A DNA stretch of 64,000 nucleotides from Paenibacillus sediminis (GCF_017873765.1 NZ_JAGGKP010000002.1:266245-330244), one strand, 5' to 3'; shown: positions 26,189 to 34,811, counted from the first letter of the stretch. The notes: a model not told the origin generated them from the letters alone. Numbers and translations are program-made.

Positions 26189-27517
26189 TTAAAATACAAA
26201 GTACGTTGTCCAAAAATATAATCCGAGCAGACTTATGACTAGACTGATCGGAACGACCAGCAACGTTACTCTTAAATATTTGACCCAATCCATCGGTATA
26301 CGGTACTGCCTTAGTGTATGAATCCAAAGCAGTGTAGCAAGCGTCCCCATCGGCAATATTAAAGAACCTATATCTGACCCGATTACATTTCCTAAATAGG
26401 CCACTTGCATCGTATGAAGATTCAATCCCATTTCTTTAATAGCCAAAGTTCCAATCATTATCGAGGGAAGATTATTGCAAACATTTGAGAGAATGGTGAG
26501 CAACAAGCCCATAATAAGAATGGCAAACAATGGATCCTTCGCGATATGAACTCCCAACTGATTGATAATAATCGCCGTCATTCCAACATTGTGAAGTCCA
26601 TAGATGATGACATACATACCAAAAGCAAACAATAGAATATGCCACGGACTCTTCTTCAACACATCCATAATTCCAATCTTTTTCTTGTACCATCTTATAA
26701 TAATGAGCACAAGGGCTCCGACTACAGCCGGCCATTCCGTCGGTACGCCAAGCGGTGTAAGTACAAAAAAGCTAATTCGAGTCAACACAACAATAACGAT
26801 GCATATTCTGAACATCTTCCAATCAATAGTTGTGTCTCTACTAGGCTTGGGTGCCAATGGATGTGCCATTCTTCCATATCTGGAAATATCAATCGAAATG
26901 TCTTTCCTAAAGAAGAAAAATAGCGATACAGCGATGCACGCGACACCTAACATGGAGGGAACAAACATCATTGCTGCGTAGGAGTTTAAATCCAGCCCGA
27001 CGATTTCCAGAGCAATAAGATTGGCTAAGTTGCTGACCCCAATGGGTGCACTAGCCGCAGTTGCTACTAGTGCACCTGAGATGAGATATGGAACCTGTTG
27101 ATGAGGCTTAAATCGAAGCAATGAAAGCGTCCTAATGATGATAGGTGTCGTAATGAGAATACTTCCGTCATTGTTGAAAAATAACGTCATTGAAAAACAA
27201 AGCAAATTAATATACCAAAACAGTACTGTGCCAGAACCTCTTGCCTTTATTGACAAATTCACTGCTGCCCACTGAAAGAAACCTATGCTCTCTAATACAA
27301 TAGACATAACAATGGTGGATAGAATCGTGATGGAGGCGCCGCTTACGATTTCAAATATACTGAAAACATCCCTTAATGGAACAATGCCTAATAGAAGAAT
27401 AATACATGCCGCTATAGAGGTAGGAATAGATTCATTGATGCCGTACGGCCTCCACATGATAAAAAACACCGTAAGGGCGAAAATAGCAATCATTAGGGGC
27501 AGCTCTATATTACTCAT
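26189..27517 (-). CDS. ArsB/NhaD-superfamily ion permease
   Basis: About 442 residues with eleven to twelve hydrophobic helices. Conserved segments are LFFNNDGSILITTPI, ASAPIGVSNLANLIALEIV and SNVCNNLPSIMIG plus GNVIGSDIGSLILPMGTLATLLW, the paired Asn-rich hairpins of the ion-transporter (arsenite/citrate/Na+) superfamily. No arsR, arsA or arsC is nearby. ATG 27517 overlaps the stop of the small upstream gene (ATGAGTAA); ATG 27541 is an alternative. Its place inside a spore-coat operon is unusual. Confidence 0.8.
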   Translation of the reverse strand: MSNIELPLMIAIFALTVFFIMWRPYGINESIPTSIAACIILLLGIVPLRDVFSIFEIVSGASITILSTIVMSIVLESIGFFQWAAVNLSIKARGSGTVLFWYINLLCFSMTLFFNNDGSILITTPIIIRTLSLLRFKPHQQVPYLISGALVATAASAPIGVSNLANLIALEIVGLDLNSYAAMMFVPSMLGVACIAVSLFFFFRKDISIDISRYGRMAHPLAPKPSRDTTIDWKMFRICIVIVVLTRISFFVLTPLGVPTEWPAVVGALVLIIIRWYKKKIGIMDVLKKSPWHILLFAFGMYVIIYGLHNVGMTAIIINQLGVHIAKDPLFAILIMGLLLTILSNVCNNLPSIMIGTLAIKEMGLNLHTMQVAYLGNVIGSDIGSLILPMGTLATLLWIHTLRQYRIPMDWVKYLRVTLLVVPISLVISLLGLYFWTTYFVF

Positions 27518-27692
27518 CTGGCTTCGCCGTACTTTGTACATCTTTAATATCAGAATCGTCGGTTAATGTATCTGCATTTGATATAAATACTTGAGGCTGA
27601 TTCTTCAGAAAATGTTCGGGTTCTTGACCAACAGGTTTAAGCAGCAAATACAACAAAAATCCGCTTATTATTAAAGAGAGAATGGAGATCAC
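27510..27692 (-). CDS. Small single-pass membrane protein, 60 residues
   Basis: GTG start at 27692 with AAAGGTGGGG at good spacing. One helix (ISILSLIISGFLLYLLL) is followed by an acidic, hydrophilic tail. It overlaps the permease start by eight bases, so translation of the two is probably coupled. The function is unknown; a small subunit or stability factor for the permease is one possibility. Confidence 0.65.
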   Translation of the reverse strand: MISILSLIISGFLLYLLLKPVGQEPEHFLKNQPQVFISNADTLTDDSDIKDVQSTAKPDE

Positions 27693-27716
27693 AATATTTC
27701 CCCACCTTTCATGTGA

Positions 27717-28703
27717 TCATCGAGTAAATTGGTTCCGCAGCATTGGGGACAACCAGACGGATTTGAAAATGTATTTTTGGGGAAGTAGATGTTTTTTGTT
27801 TTTTGCAATTACTTTTGTTTCTTGTTTCTCTTTCAATGATTTTCTTCTATGACTTATTGCTGATCTGCCGGTACTTACTGTTGATTTAATCGGTTTATTT
27901 TTCCTTTTTTTCGGCGGTGATCTATTGGAGAGAGGTAATTCAGATGGCTGATCTACGTCATTCTGTTCCTGTGATGAAAGATCGAGTAATTTCAAATCTC
28001 CATCTTCATTTTCATTTTCGCTAAAAGCATGAGTCGTAACTTCATACGCCTGATCGTTCACTTCGAGACTTGGCTTCTCTTCCACATCATCTGTTTCGCT
28101 GTCTTCTGCTGTTACGGCCGAAGATACTGTCTTCACTATTACCAATTCATTCTCTTGAATAGGCGTTTCATCCTTCACTTCATTAGACGGAACATCCTTG
28201 GTAGTTATGATCTCATCCCCTTCTGAAGATGCTTTTACAGCTTTATCGTTGCTTTGCTGCTTAGTGTTTTGAGATCTGAGATTAAAACTGACATTCTTAA
28301 TGTGAAAAGTAGCTACTCTAATAATTTGGAACCCTTGAACAAGAATAATATGGTTATTTAATACGCCCGTTAAGACTCCATCTATATATTCCGGACCGCC
28401 CTGGTTAATTTGAACCGATCTATAGACCATCTTCTGAAGAACGTCATTAAAGTTAATACCATCCAAGTGGTGTGTCCGATGCGGGTAAGGAACAATGGAG
28501 GAGGAAGGCTGAACAATACTATTAACAGTTACACTTTTAATGTGCTGCGTCTGATAATAACAATATTGTTCATCGGTTAACAAGACCAGGTGGTCATCTT
28601 TAACGGCAATGAGCCTACCTTTTTTGAGTTCAGGTCCATTTCGATTAATACATACCACTTGTTCAACCAGCTGCTTGAAGACTTCTGATGTTGCGGGCTG
28701 CAC
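27717..28703 (-). CDS. CotB-like spore-coat protein with long acidic/basic tail
   Basis: 328 residues. Two CotB-type units open the protein (VCINRNGPELKKGRLIAVKD and VQINQGGPEYIDGVLTGVL, each followed by a beta-rich tail ending HIKSVTV or HIKNVSF). Residues of about 150-260 are acidic and Ser/Thr-rich, and the C-terminus is strongly basic (PPKKRKNKPIKSTVSTGRS). Start GTG 28703 has AAGGAGG. A paralogue lies immediately upstream. Serines in the tail are possible targets of the coat kinase CotH. Confidence 0.82.
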   Translation of the reverse strand: MQPATSEVFKQLVEQVVCINRNGPELKKGRLIAVKDDHLVLLTDEQYCYYQTQHIKSVTVNSIVQPSSSIVPYPHRTHHLDGINFNDVLQKMVYRSVQINQGGPEYIDGVLTGVLNNHIILVQGFQIIRVATFHIKNVSFNLRSQNTKQQSNDKAVKASSEGDEIITTKDVPSNEVKDETPIQENELVIVKTVSSAVTAEDSETDDVEEKPSLEVNDQAYEVTTHAFSENENEDGDLKLLDLSSQEQNDVDQPSELPLSNRSPPKKRKNKPIKSTVSTGRSAISHRRKSLKEKQETKVIAKNKKHLLPQKYIFKSVWLSPMLRNQFTR

Positions 28704-28752
28704 ACCGTTTCCTCCTTCCCATCATGATAGCAAGGCGTTCTCAGTTGTTTCA

Positions 28753-29313
28753 CTAATCTCTTTTCTTGTCTTTGTTATCTTTGTTATCTTTGCTGTCTTT
28801 ATTGTCTTTATTGTCCTTGTTGTCTTTGTTATTTCCATCTTCATTTCCCTTATCTTTGTTGTTATCATTATCATTTTTTGCCTTACCGAAGCTAATACTG
28901 CGAATATGGAAAGGCAATACATGAACCACCTCATTACCTACAACCATCGTTAATTCATCGGACGTAACCTCAATCAACACGCCTTCAAGCTTCTCTGGTC
29001 CCCCGCGATTGACCTGTACCCAGCGATATTTCAAGTTTTTCATAACCGTATGAAAATCTTCTGCATCAACGTACTTAGGTTGTGTCTGTTGTTCTTCACT
29101 TGCAGCCTCTGTCGTAATATCGGAAAAGTCACTAGCATCCATAGTTAAACTTTTTACATGATCTAGCTTGGTGTAAACGATACCTTCATTTTCAACACTA
29201 ATTACGATGTGATCATTTTTCACGCAGAGTAGTTTACCTTGTTTAGACTCAGGTCCACCCCGGTCGATCCGAATTACTCTACCTACCAATAAGCCTAGAT
29301 TTTCTTTATCCAT
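28753..29313 (-). CDS. cotB: Spore coat protein CotB
   Basis: 186 residues closely following the N-terminal part of B. subtilis CotB: IRIDRGGPESKQGKLLCVKN, YTKLDHVKSLTMD, then YRWVQVNRGGPEKLEGVLIE and VHVLPFHIRSISFGK. The Ser-rich C-terminal repeats of B. subtilis CotB are replaced by a hydrophilic DNK repeat tail of about 35 residues. It is adjacent to CotG-like and CotH genes, as in Bacillus. Outer-coat location is inferred from the family. Confidence 0.88.
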   Translation of the reverse strand: MDKENLGLLVGRVIRIDRGGPESKQGKLLCVKNDHIVISVENEGIVYTKLDHVKSLTMDASDFSDITTEAASEEQQTQPKYVDAEDFHTVMKNLKYRWVQVNRGGPEKLEGVLIEVTSDELTMVVGNEVVHVLPFHIRSISFGKAKNDNDNNKDKGNEDGNNKDNKDNKDNKDSKDNKDNKDKKRD

Positions 29314-29462
29314 AGAGTCTAATCCCTCTCCTTTTGGTTATTAGGTTACAATTCATGTATATTACCTACTTAACTCTTGTGCATGGTACATACAACCAGT
29401 TTTCTTCAGCTTTCCGCTTTTGTCTCTCTTTCTAGGTATTTGCATGATTTGCATAGAAAATA

Positions 29463-29510
29463 AAAATAAAAGGCCCTCCCCGCACATCATCTGTGTAGGG
29501 AAAGCCTTAT
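29463..29510 (-). terminator. Intrinsic terminator of the cotG-like gene
   Basis: Minus strand: AAGGC...CCCTACACA pairs imperfectly with TGTGCGGGGAGG...GCCTT, ending in TTTTATTTTTA, 44 bp after the stop. Confidence 0.72.
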
Positions 29511-29553
29511 TTCTCCTGTCTCTCTTTCTTCTAGAGCTTGAACCTTTTGAGCC

Positions 29554-29946
29554 TTAGCGTCTGGAACCTCTGGATCCTCCAGAGCCCCCTGAACCTCTTG
29601 AGCCACGCGAGCGACGCGAACCTCTGGATCCTCCAGAGCCCCCTGAACCTCCTGAGCCACGCGAGCGACGCGAACCTCTGGAACCTCCCGAGCCTCTAGA
29701 ACCTCTTGAGCCACGCGAGCGACGCGAACCTCTGGAACCTCTTGAGCCTCCTGAGCCTCCTGAACCTCTTGAGCCACGCGAGCGATGCGAACCTCTGGAT
29801 CCTCCTGAGCCTCTAGAACCTTTAGATCCTCCAGAGCTCTTTCGTGCCTCAGGCCCCTTTGGATTTTGATTTAAAAATTTCTCTAAATCAGTACCCATCG
29901 TTTCATCAACCAGTTCTTTAATCGCCTTCTCAGTAAGGGCTACCAA
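29554..29946 (-). CDS. cotG: CotG-like spore coat protein with Ser-Gly-Arg repeats
   Basis: About 130 residues. Residues 1-35 form a short ordered head (VALTEKAIKELVDETMGTD). The rest is a low-complexity tail of SRGSGG and SRGSRR units. CotG proteins of Bacillus are also short Ser/basic-residue repeat proteins lying between cotB and cotH and are substrates of CotH kinase. Sequence identity to CotG is not the evidence here; composition, length and position are. TTG 29946 is preferred, six bases after GAGGTG. A sigma-K-like promoter lies upstream. Confidence 0.72.
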   Translation of the reverse strand: MVALTEKAIKELVDETMGTDLEKFLNQNPKGPEARKSSGGSKGSRGSGGSRGSHRSRGSRGSGGSGGSRGSRGSRRSRGSRGSRGSGGSRGSRRSRGSGGSGGSGGSRGSRRSRGSRGSGGSGGSRGSRR

Positions 29947-29990
29947 CAAAATCACCTCTTTATCGTATTCCCCTCAAAGTGAGAGTAAGA

Positions 29991-30018
29991 TATTTTATGC
30001 GGGTAAATGACTGTTGGT
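29991..30018 (-). promoter_or_regulatory. Sigma-K-like promoter for cotG
   Basis: Minus strand: AC (30018-30017), 17 bp, CATAAAATA (29999-29991), which fits the late mother-cell consensus AC-N16/17-CATANNNTA. Confidence 0.6.
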
Positions 30019-30030
30019 TTAGGCAAAGTC

Positions 30031-30057
30031 ACGAAAAATTTGTGGAAGCATATTATA
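30031..30057 (+). promoter_or_regulatory. Sigma-K-like promoter for cotH
   Basis: AC (30031-30032), 16 bp, CATATTATA (30049-30057), matching the sigma-K consensus. It is divergent from and 12 bp away from the cotG promoter, so both could share one activator or repressor site. Confidence 0.65.
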
Positions 30058-30083
30058 AACAAAAAAAGTAAAGGTTGATTCTA

Positions 30084-31175
30084 GTGTTGGAACTGCCCAA
30101 AGAAATCCCCACGTATCATATTGTTATTAACAATAAACACTACAAAAATCTCAGAAGCGACATCTGGAGGGATGACCCTGTCCCAGCTAAGCTGAAAGTG
30201 AACTCAAAGGAATATTACATCGGCATTCAGTATCGAGGCTACCACATTCGCAAACAAAAGAAAAAATCATTTCATCTTACCTTCAGATCTCCCCAATTAT
30301 TTATGGGAAGAAGAGAGCATCACTTAAATGCTGAATATATGGACCCGTCGATGATCCGCAGTAAGCTTTCTTTCGATTTCTTTAAGGAGATCGGAAATTT
30401 AGCCCCAAACGCGGAGTACATCTTATTGAAACTCAACGGTTCTACTGCAGGACTCTATTTACAGCTAGAGTCTGTAGATGATCTGTTTCTGCACCAAAGA
30501 AATTTGCCGAGTGGGCACATTTTTTACGCAACGAATGATGATGCTAACTTTTCTTTAATTACACCGTACAAAAAGGTGAAAACGTCTCTTGAGGCAGGTT
30601 ACAGAGTGAAGGTTGGCAATCAGGAAGATTACCATTTCATTCGAGAGCTCATTTATAACATTAATACGGTCCCTCGGTCCGATTTCAAGCATGAAATTTC
30701 CCGCCTTATTGACGTGAATAAATATATTCTGTGGTTGATTGGCATTGTATGTACGCAAAATTACGATGGTTTTATCCAGAATTACGCCCTCTACAGAAAC
30801 GGACAATCAGGTCTGTTCGAGATTATTCCTTGGGATTACGACGCAACTTGGGGAAGAGATATACACGGACGAGTGATGGAGTATGACTATGTTCCGATCC
30901 AAGGATATAATACGTTGACTTCCCGCTTGCTGGACGTTGATGAGTTCCGTTTACAGTACAGAACAATGCTTGAAAATATTTTAGAAACCAAGTTTACTCC
31001 TTCATATTTAGAATCTCACATCTTATCCCTGCAAAGCATGATTCGTCCATATATCCTTCTCGATCCTTATATAAATAAAGATATACAGAAGTTTGACTCT
31101 GAGGCGGATTATATTATCCATTTCATTCACAACCGCAGAAGGTATCTTCTAGATCGATTAGTCGAATTAAAATGA
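30084..31175 (+). CDS. cotH: Spore coat protein kinase CotH
   Basis: 363 residues, an orthologue of B. subtilis CotH, an atypical kinase that phosphorylates Ser in CotB and CotG and organises the outer coat. Conserved blocks: IWRDDPVPAKLKVNSKEY, IQYRGYHIRKQKKKSFHL, REHHLNAEYMDPSMIRSKLS, YDGFIQNYALYRNGQSGLFE and VIPWDYDATWGRDIHGR-type core (here IIPWDYDATWGRDIHGR). GTG 30084 has AAAGG nine bases upstream; TTG 30075 lies against that site. Two CotB relatives and a CotG-like substrate sit in the divergent operon. Confidence 0.94.
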   Translation: MLELPKEIPTYHIVINNKHYKNLRSDIWRDDPVPAKLKVNSKEYYIGIQYRGYHIRKQKKKSFHLTFRSPQLFMGRREHHLNAEYMDPSMIRSKLSFDFFKEIGNLAPNAEYILLKLNGSTAGLYLQLESVDDLFLHQRNLPSGHIFYATNDDANFSLITPYKKVKTSLEAGYRVKVGNQEDYHFIRELIYNINTVPRSDFKHEISRLIDVNKYILWLIGIVCTQNYDGFIQNYALYRNGQSGLFEIIPWDYDATWGRDIHGRVMEYDYVPIQGYNTLTSRLLDVDEFRLQYRTMLENILETKFTPSYLESHILSLQSMIRPYILLDPYINKDIQKFDSEADYIIHFIHNRRRYLLDRLVELK

Positions 31176-31206
31176 GCCCCTGTATATGAATATAGGGGCT
31201 CATTTT
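31169..31206. terminator. Bidirectional terminator between cotH and qor
   Basis: AAAATGAGCCCCT/AGGGGCTCATTTT, a 13-bp perfect stem whose ends are T-rich on both strands. Confidence 0.92.
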
Positions 31207-31209
31207 CTG

Positions 31210-32178
31210 TTAAGGGATTAATAGAACTTTCCCTGTATGAGTTCTGCTCTCGAGTAACCGGTGGGCTTCCGCGCCCTCGCTTAGCGAGTACCGCTTCGGT
31301 TCTTCTAAGCGCAAACGTCCTTGTCTTATCGCTTCGAACAGCGCCTCCGACCTCTCTATCCGGTTACTGCGGGTAGTTACATGGTTCCACAGGTCACCGC
31401 CGGTCAATGTTTTAGAAGTGTCCATGAGCATACGAGGATCGACATGCGGCGGATCCCCTCCAGCCATTCCGTAGAATACAACGGTGCCCTTCGTTCTGAC
31501 TGCGGCGAAGCTATCCAGCAACGTCGAACCTACGGAATCGTACGCGACATTTACTCCTTGGCCGTCTCTAGCAAATCGAACTGCTTCTTTCACCCAGTTG
31601 CTGTCGTAGAGTACGACTTCGTCCGCTCCTGCCTTCAGCGCAGATTCGCGCTTCGCATCCGAGGAGGTCAATCCAATGACCCTTGCCCCCTTGCTCTTAC
31701 ATAACTGTGTTAAGAGCTGTCCGACACCGCCTGCCGCTGCATGCACCAGAACATCATCTCCCGGACGAACCACATAGCTGTCATGAACTAAATAATGCGC
31801 AGTCATCCCCTGAAGCAGAACGGCAGATGCCTGTTCAAAGGTTATATCCTGAGGCAGCGGTACAGCACGGTCTACAGGTACACGAACCAGCTCGGCATTT
31901 GCGAAGGGCACATCCGCAAATGCGACTCTGTCTCCTATTTTAATGTTGTCAACATCAGGTGCCACCTGCTGTACAACCCCGGCTCCCTCGTATCCTAAAA
32001 TGTAAGGCGGTTTGCCGGCCAAATGATAGTAACCCCTTCTTCGGTAAATATCCGCAAAATTCATCCCGATCGCTTTCATTTCAACCAGAACTGTTCCCGG
32101 TTCAAGGCTCGGGTCTGGAACATCTGCATAAAGGAGAACCTCAGGGCCGCCAAACTGTTCAAAAATCAAGGCTTTCAT
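31210..32178 (-). CDS. NADPH:quinone oxidoreductase (MDR family, zinc-free)
   Basis: 322 residues. N-terminal GroES-like part with IGMNFADIYRRRGYYHLAGKP and GYEGAGVV, then the nucleotide fold VLVHAAAGGVGQLLTQLCKS. No zinc ligands, as expected for the quinone-reductase branch. It reduces quinones or other electrophilic carbonyls with NADPH. Monocistronic, ending at the shared terminator. Confidence 0.9.
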   Translation of the reverse strand: MKALIFEQFGGPEVLLYADVPDPSLEPGTVLVEMKAIGMNFADIYRRRGYYHLAGKPPYILGYEGAGVVQQVAPDVDNIKIGDRVAFADVPFANAELVRVPVDRAVPLPQDITFEQASAVLLQGMTAHYLVHDSYVVRPGDDVLVHAAAGGVGQLLTQLCKSKGARVIGLTSSDAKRESALKAGADEVVLYDSNWVKEAVRFARDGQGVNVAYDSVGSTLLDSFAAVRTKGTVVFYGMAGGDPPHVDPRMLMDTSKTLTGGDLWNHVTTRSNRIERSEALFEAIRQGRLRLEEPKRYSLSEGAEAHRLLESRTHTGKVLLIP

Positions 32179-32212
32179 TGTCTACCCCCAATTGTTCCGC
32201 TAAATGTATTCG

Positions 32213-33634
32213 TTATCTTGTCCGATCCGCAGTTGACGGAGAATCTTCCCAAGCTTCAATGTTCTTCAGACCATGAATGCTGTTTTTATAGAAGACAGGG
32301 TCTTTTCCTGCTTTTTTCTGCTTAACGTAATCATCAAGCGCAGCAAAGGCTACTTTTGACAATAAGAAAATGGCGATCAAGTTGACTACAACCATAAAGC
32401 CCATAAATAAATCAGCTAAATCCCATACCAATTGAACTTTTGATACAGAGCCGAATATAACCATGATGATCACAGCAACTCGGTAGACGAATATCCAAGC
32501 TTTATTCGATTTTAGAAATTCAATATTCGTTTCTCCGTAATAGTAATTTCCAATCAACGTACTAAACGCAAACAGGAAGACCATAATCGCGAGAAAACCG
32601 GATGCCCAAGAGCCAATGTGCACACTTAATGCCGCCTGTGTAAGCTTGATGCCATCAAGTCCTGGCTGATTATAAATCCCTGACAGTAAAATAATCATTG
32701 CTGTACTTGTACAAATAACAAGTGTATCGGTAAGCACGCCGAATGCCTGAATTAGACCTTGTTTTGCAGGGTGACTTGTTGTTGCCGTTGCAGCGGCATT
32801 AGGTGCACTGCCCATCCCCGCTTCATTCGAGAACAAACCTCTTTTCACGCCGTTCATGAGCGCGGCTCCAAGCGTTCCTCCTGCCACTTGTTCGAAACCA
32901 AAAGCATTTTTCACAATGAGAGATAGCACTCCAGGTAATTTACCGATATTGGCGAGCACGATAAACACAGCTATACCAATGTATAATACGGCCATAAAAA
33001 TAACGATATACTCGGACATTTTCGCAACACGTTTCACACCGCCGAAGATAATGACTGCAAAAACGAGCGCCATCACTAAGCCGATGATGAGACGATTTGT
33101 GCCAAATGAATTTTGGAAAGCGATCGTAATCGTGTTCGATTGTACGGCGTTAAATACAAGACCGAACGATAAAGTAATTAATACGGCAAACAAAGCTCCC
33201 ATCCACCGCTTGCCAAGGCCCTTCTCCATATAATACGCCGGACCGCCGCGAAAACCGCTTTCATCTTTAACTTTGTACACTTGTGCTAAAGTGCTTTCAA
33301 TAAAGCTTGAAGCGGAACCGATTATCGCAAGGATCCACATCCAGAACACCGCTCCAGGACCACCTAATGCAATGGCAATCGCAATTCCTGTAATATTACC
33401 TGTCCCGACGCGGGCCGCCATACTAATGGCGAACGCTTGAAAAGGTGAAATGCTGTCTTTAGAACCGCTTTTCGATTCTCTGAGCACCCGCAGCATTTCT
33501 CTAATCATACGGACTTGCATAAATTTCGTTCTGAACGTGAAATACAGACCGCAGGTAACAAGCAAAATAATGAGCAGTTTGGACCAGAGAAAATCGTTAA
33601 ATAGTTCGATCCCATTTTGCAGAATTTGTTGCAT
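32213..33634 (-). CDS. alsT: Sodium:alanine/glycine symporter (AGCS family)
   Basis: 473 residues with about ten helices. Family marks are ISMAARVGTGNITGIAIAIA, GGPGAVFWMWILAIIGSASS, FIESTLAQVYK and SNEAGMGSAPNAAATATTSHP. Such proteins couple Na+ to uptake of Ala or Gly (AlsT) or Gln. AAAGGGGG is well placed. A glycine-riboswitch-controlled permease elsewhere in the window suggests overlapping substrates. Confidence 0.91.
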   Translation of the reverse strand: MQQILQNGIELFNDFLWSKLLIILLVTCGLYFTFRTKFMQVRMIREMLRVLRESKSGSKDSISPFQAFAISMAARVGTGNITGIAIAIALGGPGAVFWMWILAIIGSASSFIESTLAQVYKVKDESGFRGGPAYYMEKGLGKRWMGALFAVLITLSFGLVFNAVQSNTITIAFQNSFGTNRLIIGLVMALVFAVIIFGGVKRVAKMSEYIVIFMAVLYIGIAVFIVLANIGKLPGVLSLIVKNAFGFEQVAGGTLGAALMNGVKRGLFSNEAGMGSAPNAAATATTSHPAKQGLIQAFGVLTDTLVICTSTAMIILLSGIYNQPGLDGIKLTQAALSVHIGSWASGFLAIMVFLFAFSTLIGNYYYGETNIEFLKSNKAWIFVYRVAVIIMVIFGSVSKVQLVWDLADLFMGFMVVVNLIAIFLLSKVAFAALDDYVKQKKAGKDPVFYKNSIHGLKNIEAWEDSPSTADRTR

Positions 33635-33811
33635 CTAATATCCCCCTTTAGAATTATGCTTTACACTTAGATGTTTTTTTCTTCTACATGCGGCCAAAAT
33701 AAACTCACGTCTATAAAATTGTGCCCCGTTTTTATTACATTTACTAAAATAATTTCCATCTTTAGAAACAACCGCATGCCTCCGAAAACAAGATTATATC
33801 ATTAAATTCTG

Positions 33812-33835
33812 CCGTCTTTTAGACGGGAATTTTTT
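33812..33835 (+). terminator. Orphan plus-strand terminator
   Basis: CCGTCT-TTT-AGACGG followed by GAATTTTTT. No plus-strand gene precedes it (alsT upstream is on the other strand), so it may be the relic of a lost gene. The rest of 33640-33908 holds nothing I recognise apart from the likely alsT promoter region. Confidence 0.65.
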
Positions 33836-33908
33836 ACATACAACCATCTGTTTTAGGGCATTCAAAATGGGTTCACTGCCTATGGTCTGGTATCCATTTG
33901 GAATATAA

Positions 33909-34358
33909 AATTATGATCTTACATCGAATACGCTGAGACCAAAAGGCTGGACGTCAGCGGATGCGGCGGGGCTGCCCATCTTCCCCGGACTCGTTCGTTA
34001 TGAGGAAGCAGCCTCAGGAGAAATTAATCACGCGCTTCGGTTCACTGTTCAAAAGACACAAAAAGGCTTTATTGCCCCTGCCATTCACTACGCTTCGAGC
34101 AGTACCAATCCAGATCTCCCGCCAATGGGACTAAGACTTCGGCTCAGGGCAGATTTCGATATTTCCGGCTTCTCCAAGACGAATCAAGCCATTCTCCGTG
34201 CGCTGAAAAAATACGGCATGATCGTCGCTGATAACGGCAGCAATCTGTACATCAGCGGTGCACCGAATCCGAAATGGGACGATGACGATTTGCACAACCT
34301 AAGTAACATTAAAGGAAGCGACTTTGAAGTTGTGGATACGGGGAAAATTGAGAAATAA
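33909..34358 (+). pseudogene. C-terminal fragment of a larger bacterial protein
   Basis: An open frame without a start, bounded upstream by TAA at 33906, reads YDLTSNTLRPKGWTSADAAG, LPIFPGLVRYEEAASG, HYASSSTNPDLPPMGLRLRL, KKYGMIVADNGSNLYISGAP and WDDDDLHNLSNIKGSDFEVV to the stop. This block is typical of the C-terminus of large secreted proteins found in Paenibacillus and other soil bacteria. No ribosome site or N-terminal half is present, so it is a truncated gene. An internal ATG at 34125 starts a 77-residue frame that is unlikely to be functional. Confidence 0.78.
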
Positions 34359-34361
34359 AGC

Positions 34362-34405
34362 AAAAACGCTAAGCTTGCGAGTAGATGCAGGCTTAGCGTT
34401 TTTTT
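34362..34405 (+). terminator. Intrinsic terminator of the truncated gene
   Basis: AAAAACGCTAAGC/GCTTAGCGTTTTTTT stem, directly after the fragment's stop. Confidence 0.92.
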
Positions 34406-34423
34406 GAAGGACCTGGTCCTTTG

Positions 34424-34783
34424 TTATTTATTTAATATATTATCCTCTAGAACCGCGTATTTATCGCCGTATTCTCTAATGATATGATTTTCTCCCCAAG
34501 CACATAGGGCGTCTAATATCGATTTCAAGCTCCATCCATATTCGCTGAGCTCATACTCTACTTTTGGCGGTACTTGATTGTAGCTAATCCGATTTACAAT
34601 GCCATCCTGTTCTAATTCTCTTAACTGCTGTGTTAGCATTTTTTGCGTAATATTAGGCATGACACGCTTTAGATCGCTCGTACGCATCTTCCCATGCGTT
34701 AAATGACATAGAATGACGCATTTCCATTTGCCTCCGATCACTTCTAGAGTCGCCTCTACTGAAATGTTATATTTCTTGGCCAT
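34424..34783 (-). CDS. HxlR-family transcriptional regulator
   Basis: 119 residues with the HxlR winged helix: TLEVIGGKWKCVILCHL, MRTSDLKRVMPNITQKMLTQ and QLRELEQDGIVNR. Several Cys (Cys22, Cys26, and one near the C-terminus in DALCAWGE) could be redox or electrophile sensors as in YodB/CatR, though the position conserved in YodB (an N-terminal Cys6) is not matched. GGAGGG precedes the ATG. It is divergent from an MFS/aldo-keto reductase operon across three TACT-N4-AGTA boxes. Confidence 0.9.
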   Translation of the reverse strand: MAKKYNISVEATLEVIGGKWKCVILCHLTHGKMRTSDLKRVMPNITQKMLTQQLRELEQDGIVNRISYNQVPPKVEYELSEYGWSLKSILDALCAWGENHIIREYGDKYAVLEDNILNK

Positions 34784-34811
34784 AACGGATATCCCTCCGA
34801 AACGTGTTATA

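Noticed and set aside
29487..29777. A second long frame through the cotG repeats (Val/Glu/Ala/Gln/Arg-rich)
   Set aside because: It is the frame-shifted reading of the SRGSGG repeat DNA and has no ribosome site; repeat tracts keep alternative frames open by chance.
34125..34358. 77-residue gene starting at ATG 34125
   Set aside because: The frame is open and homologous well upstream of this ATG, so it is part of a truncated larger gene, not an independent one.
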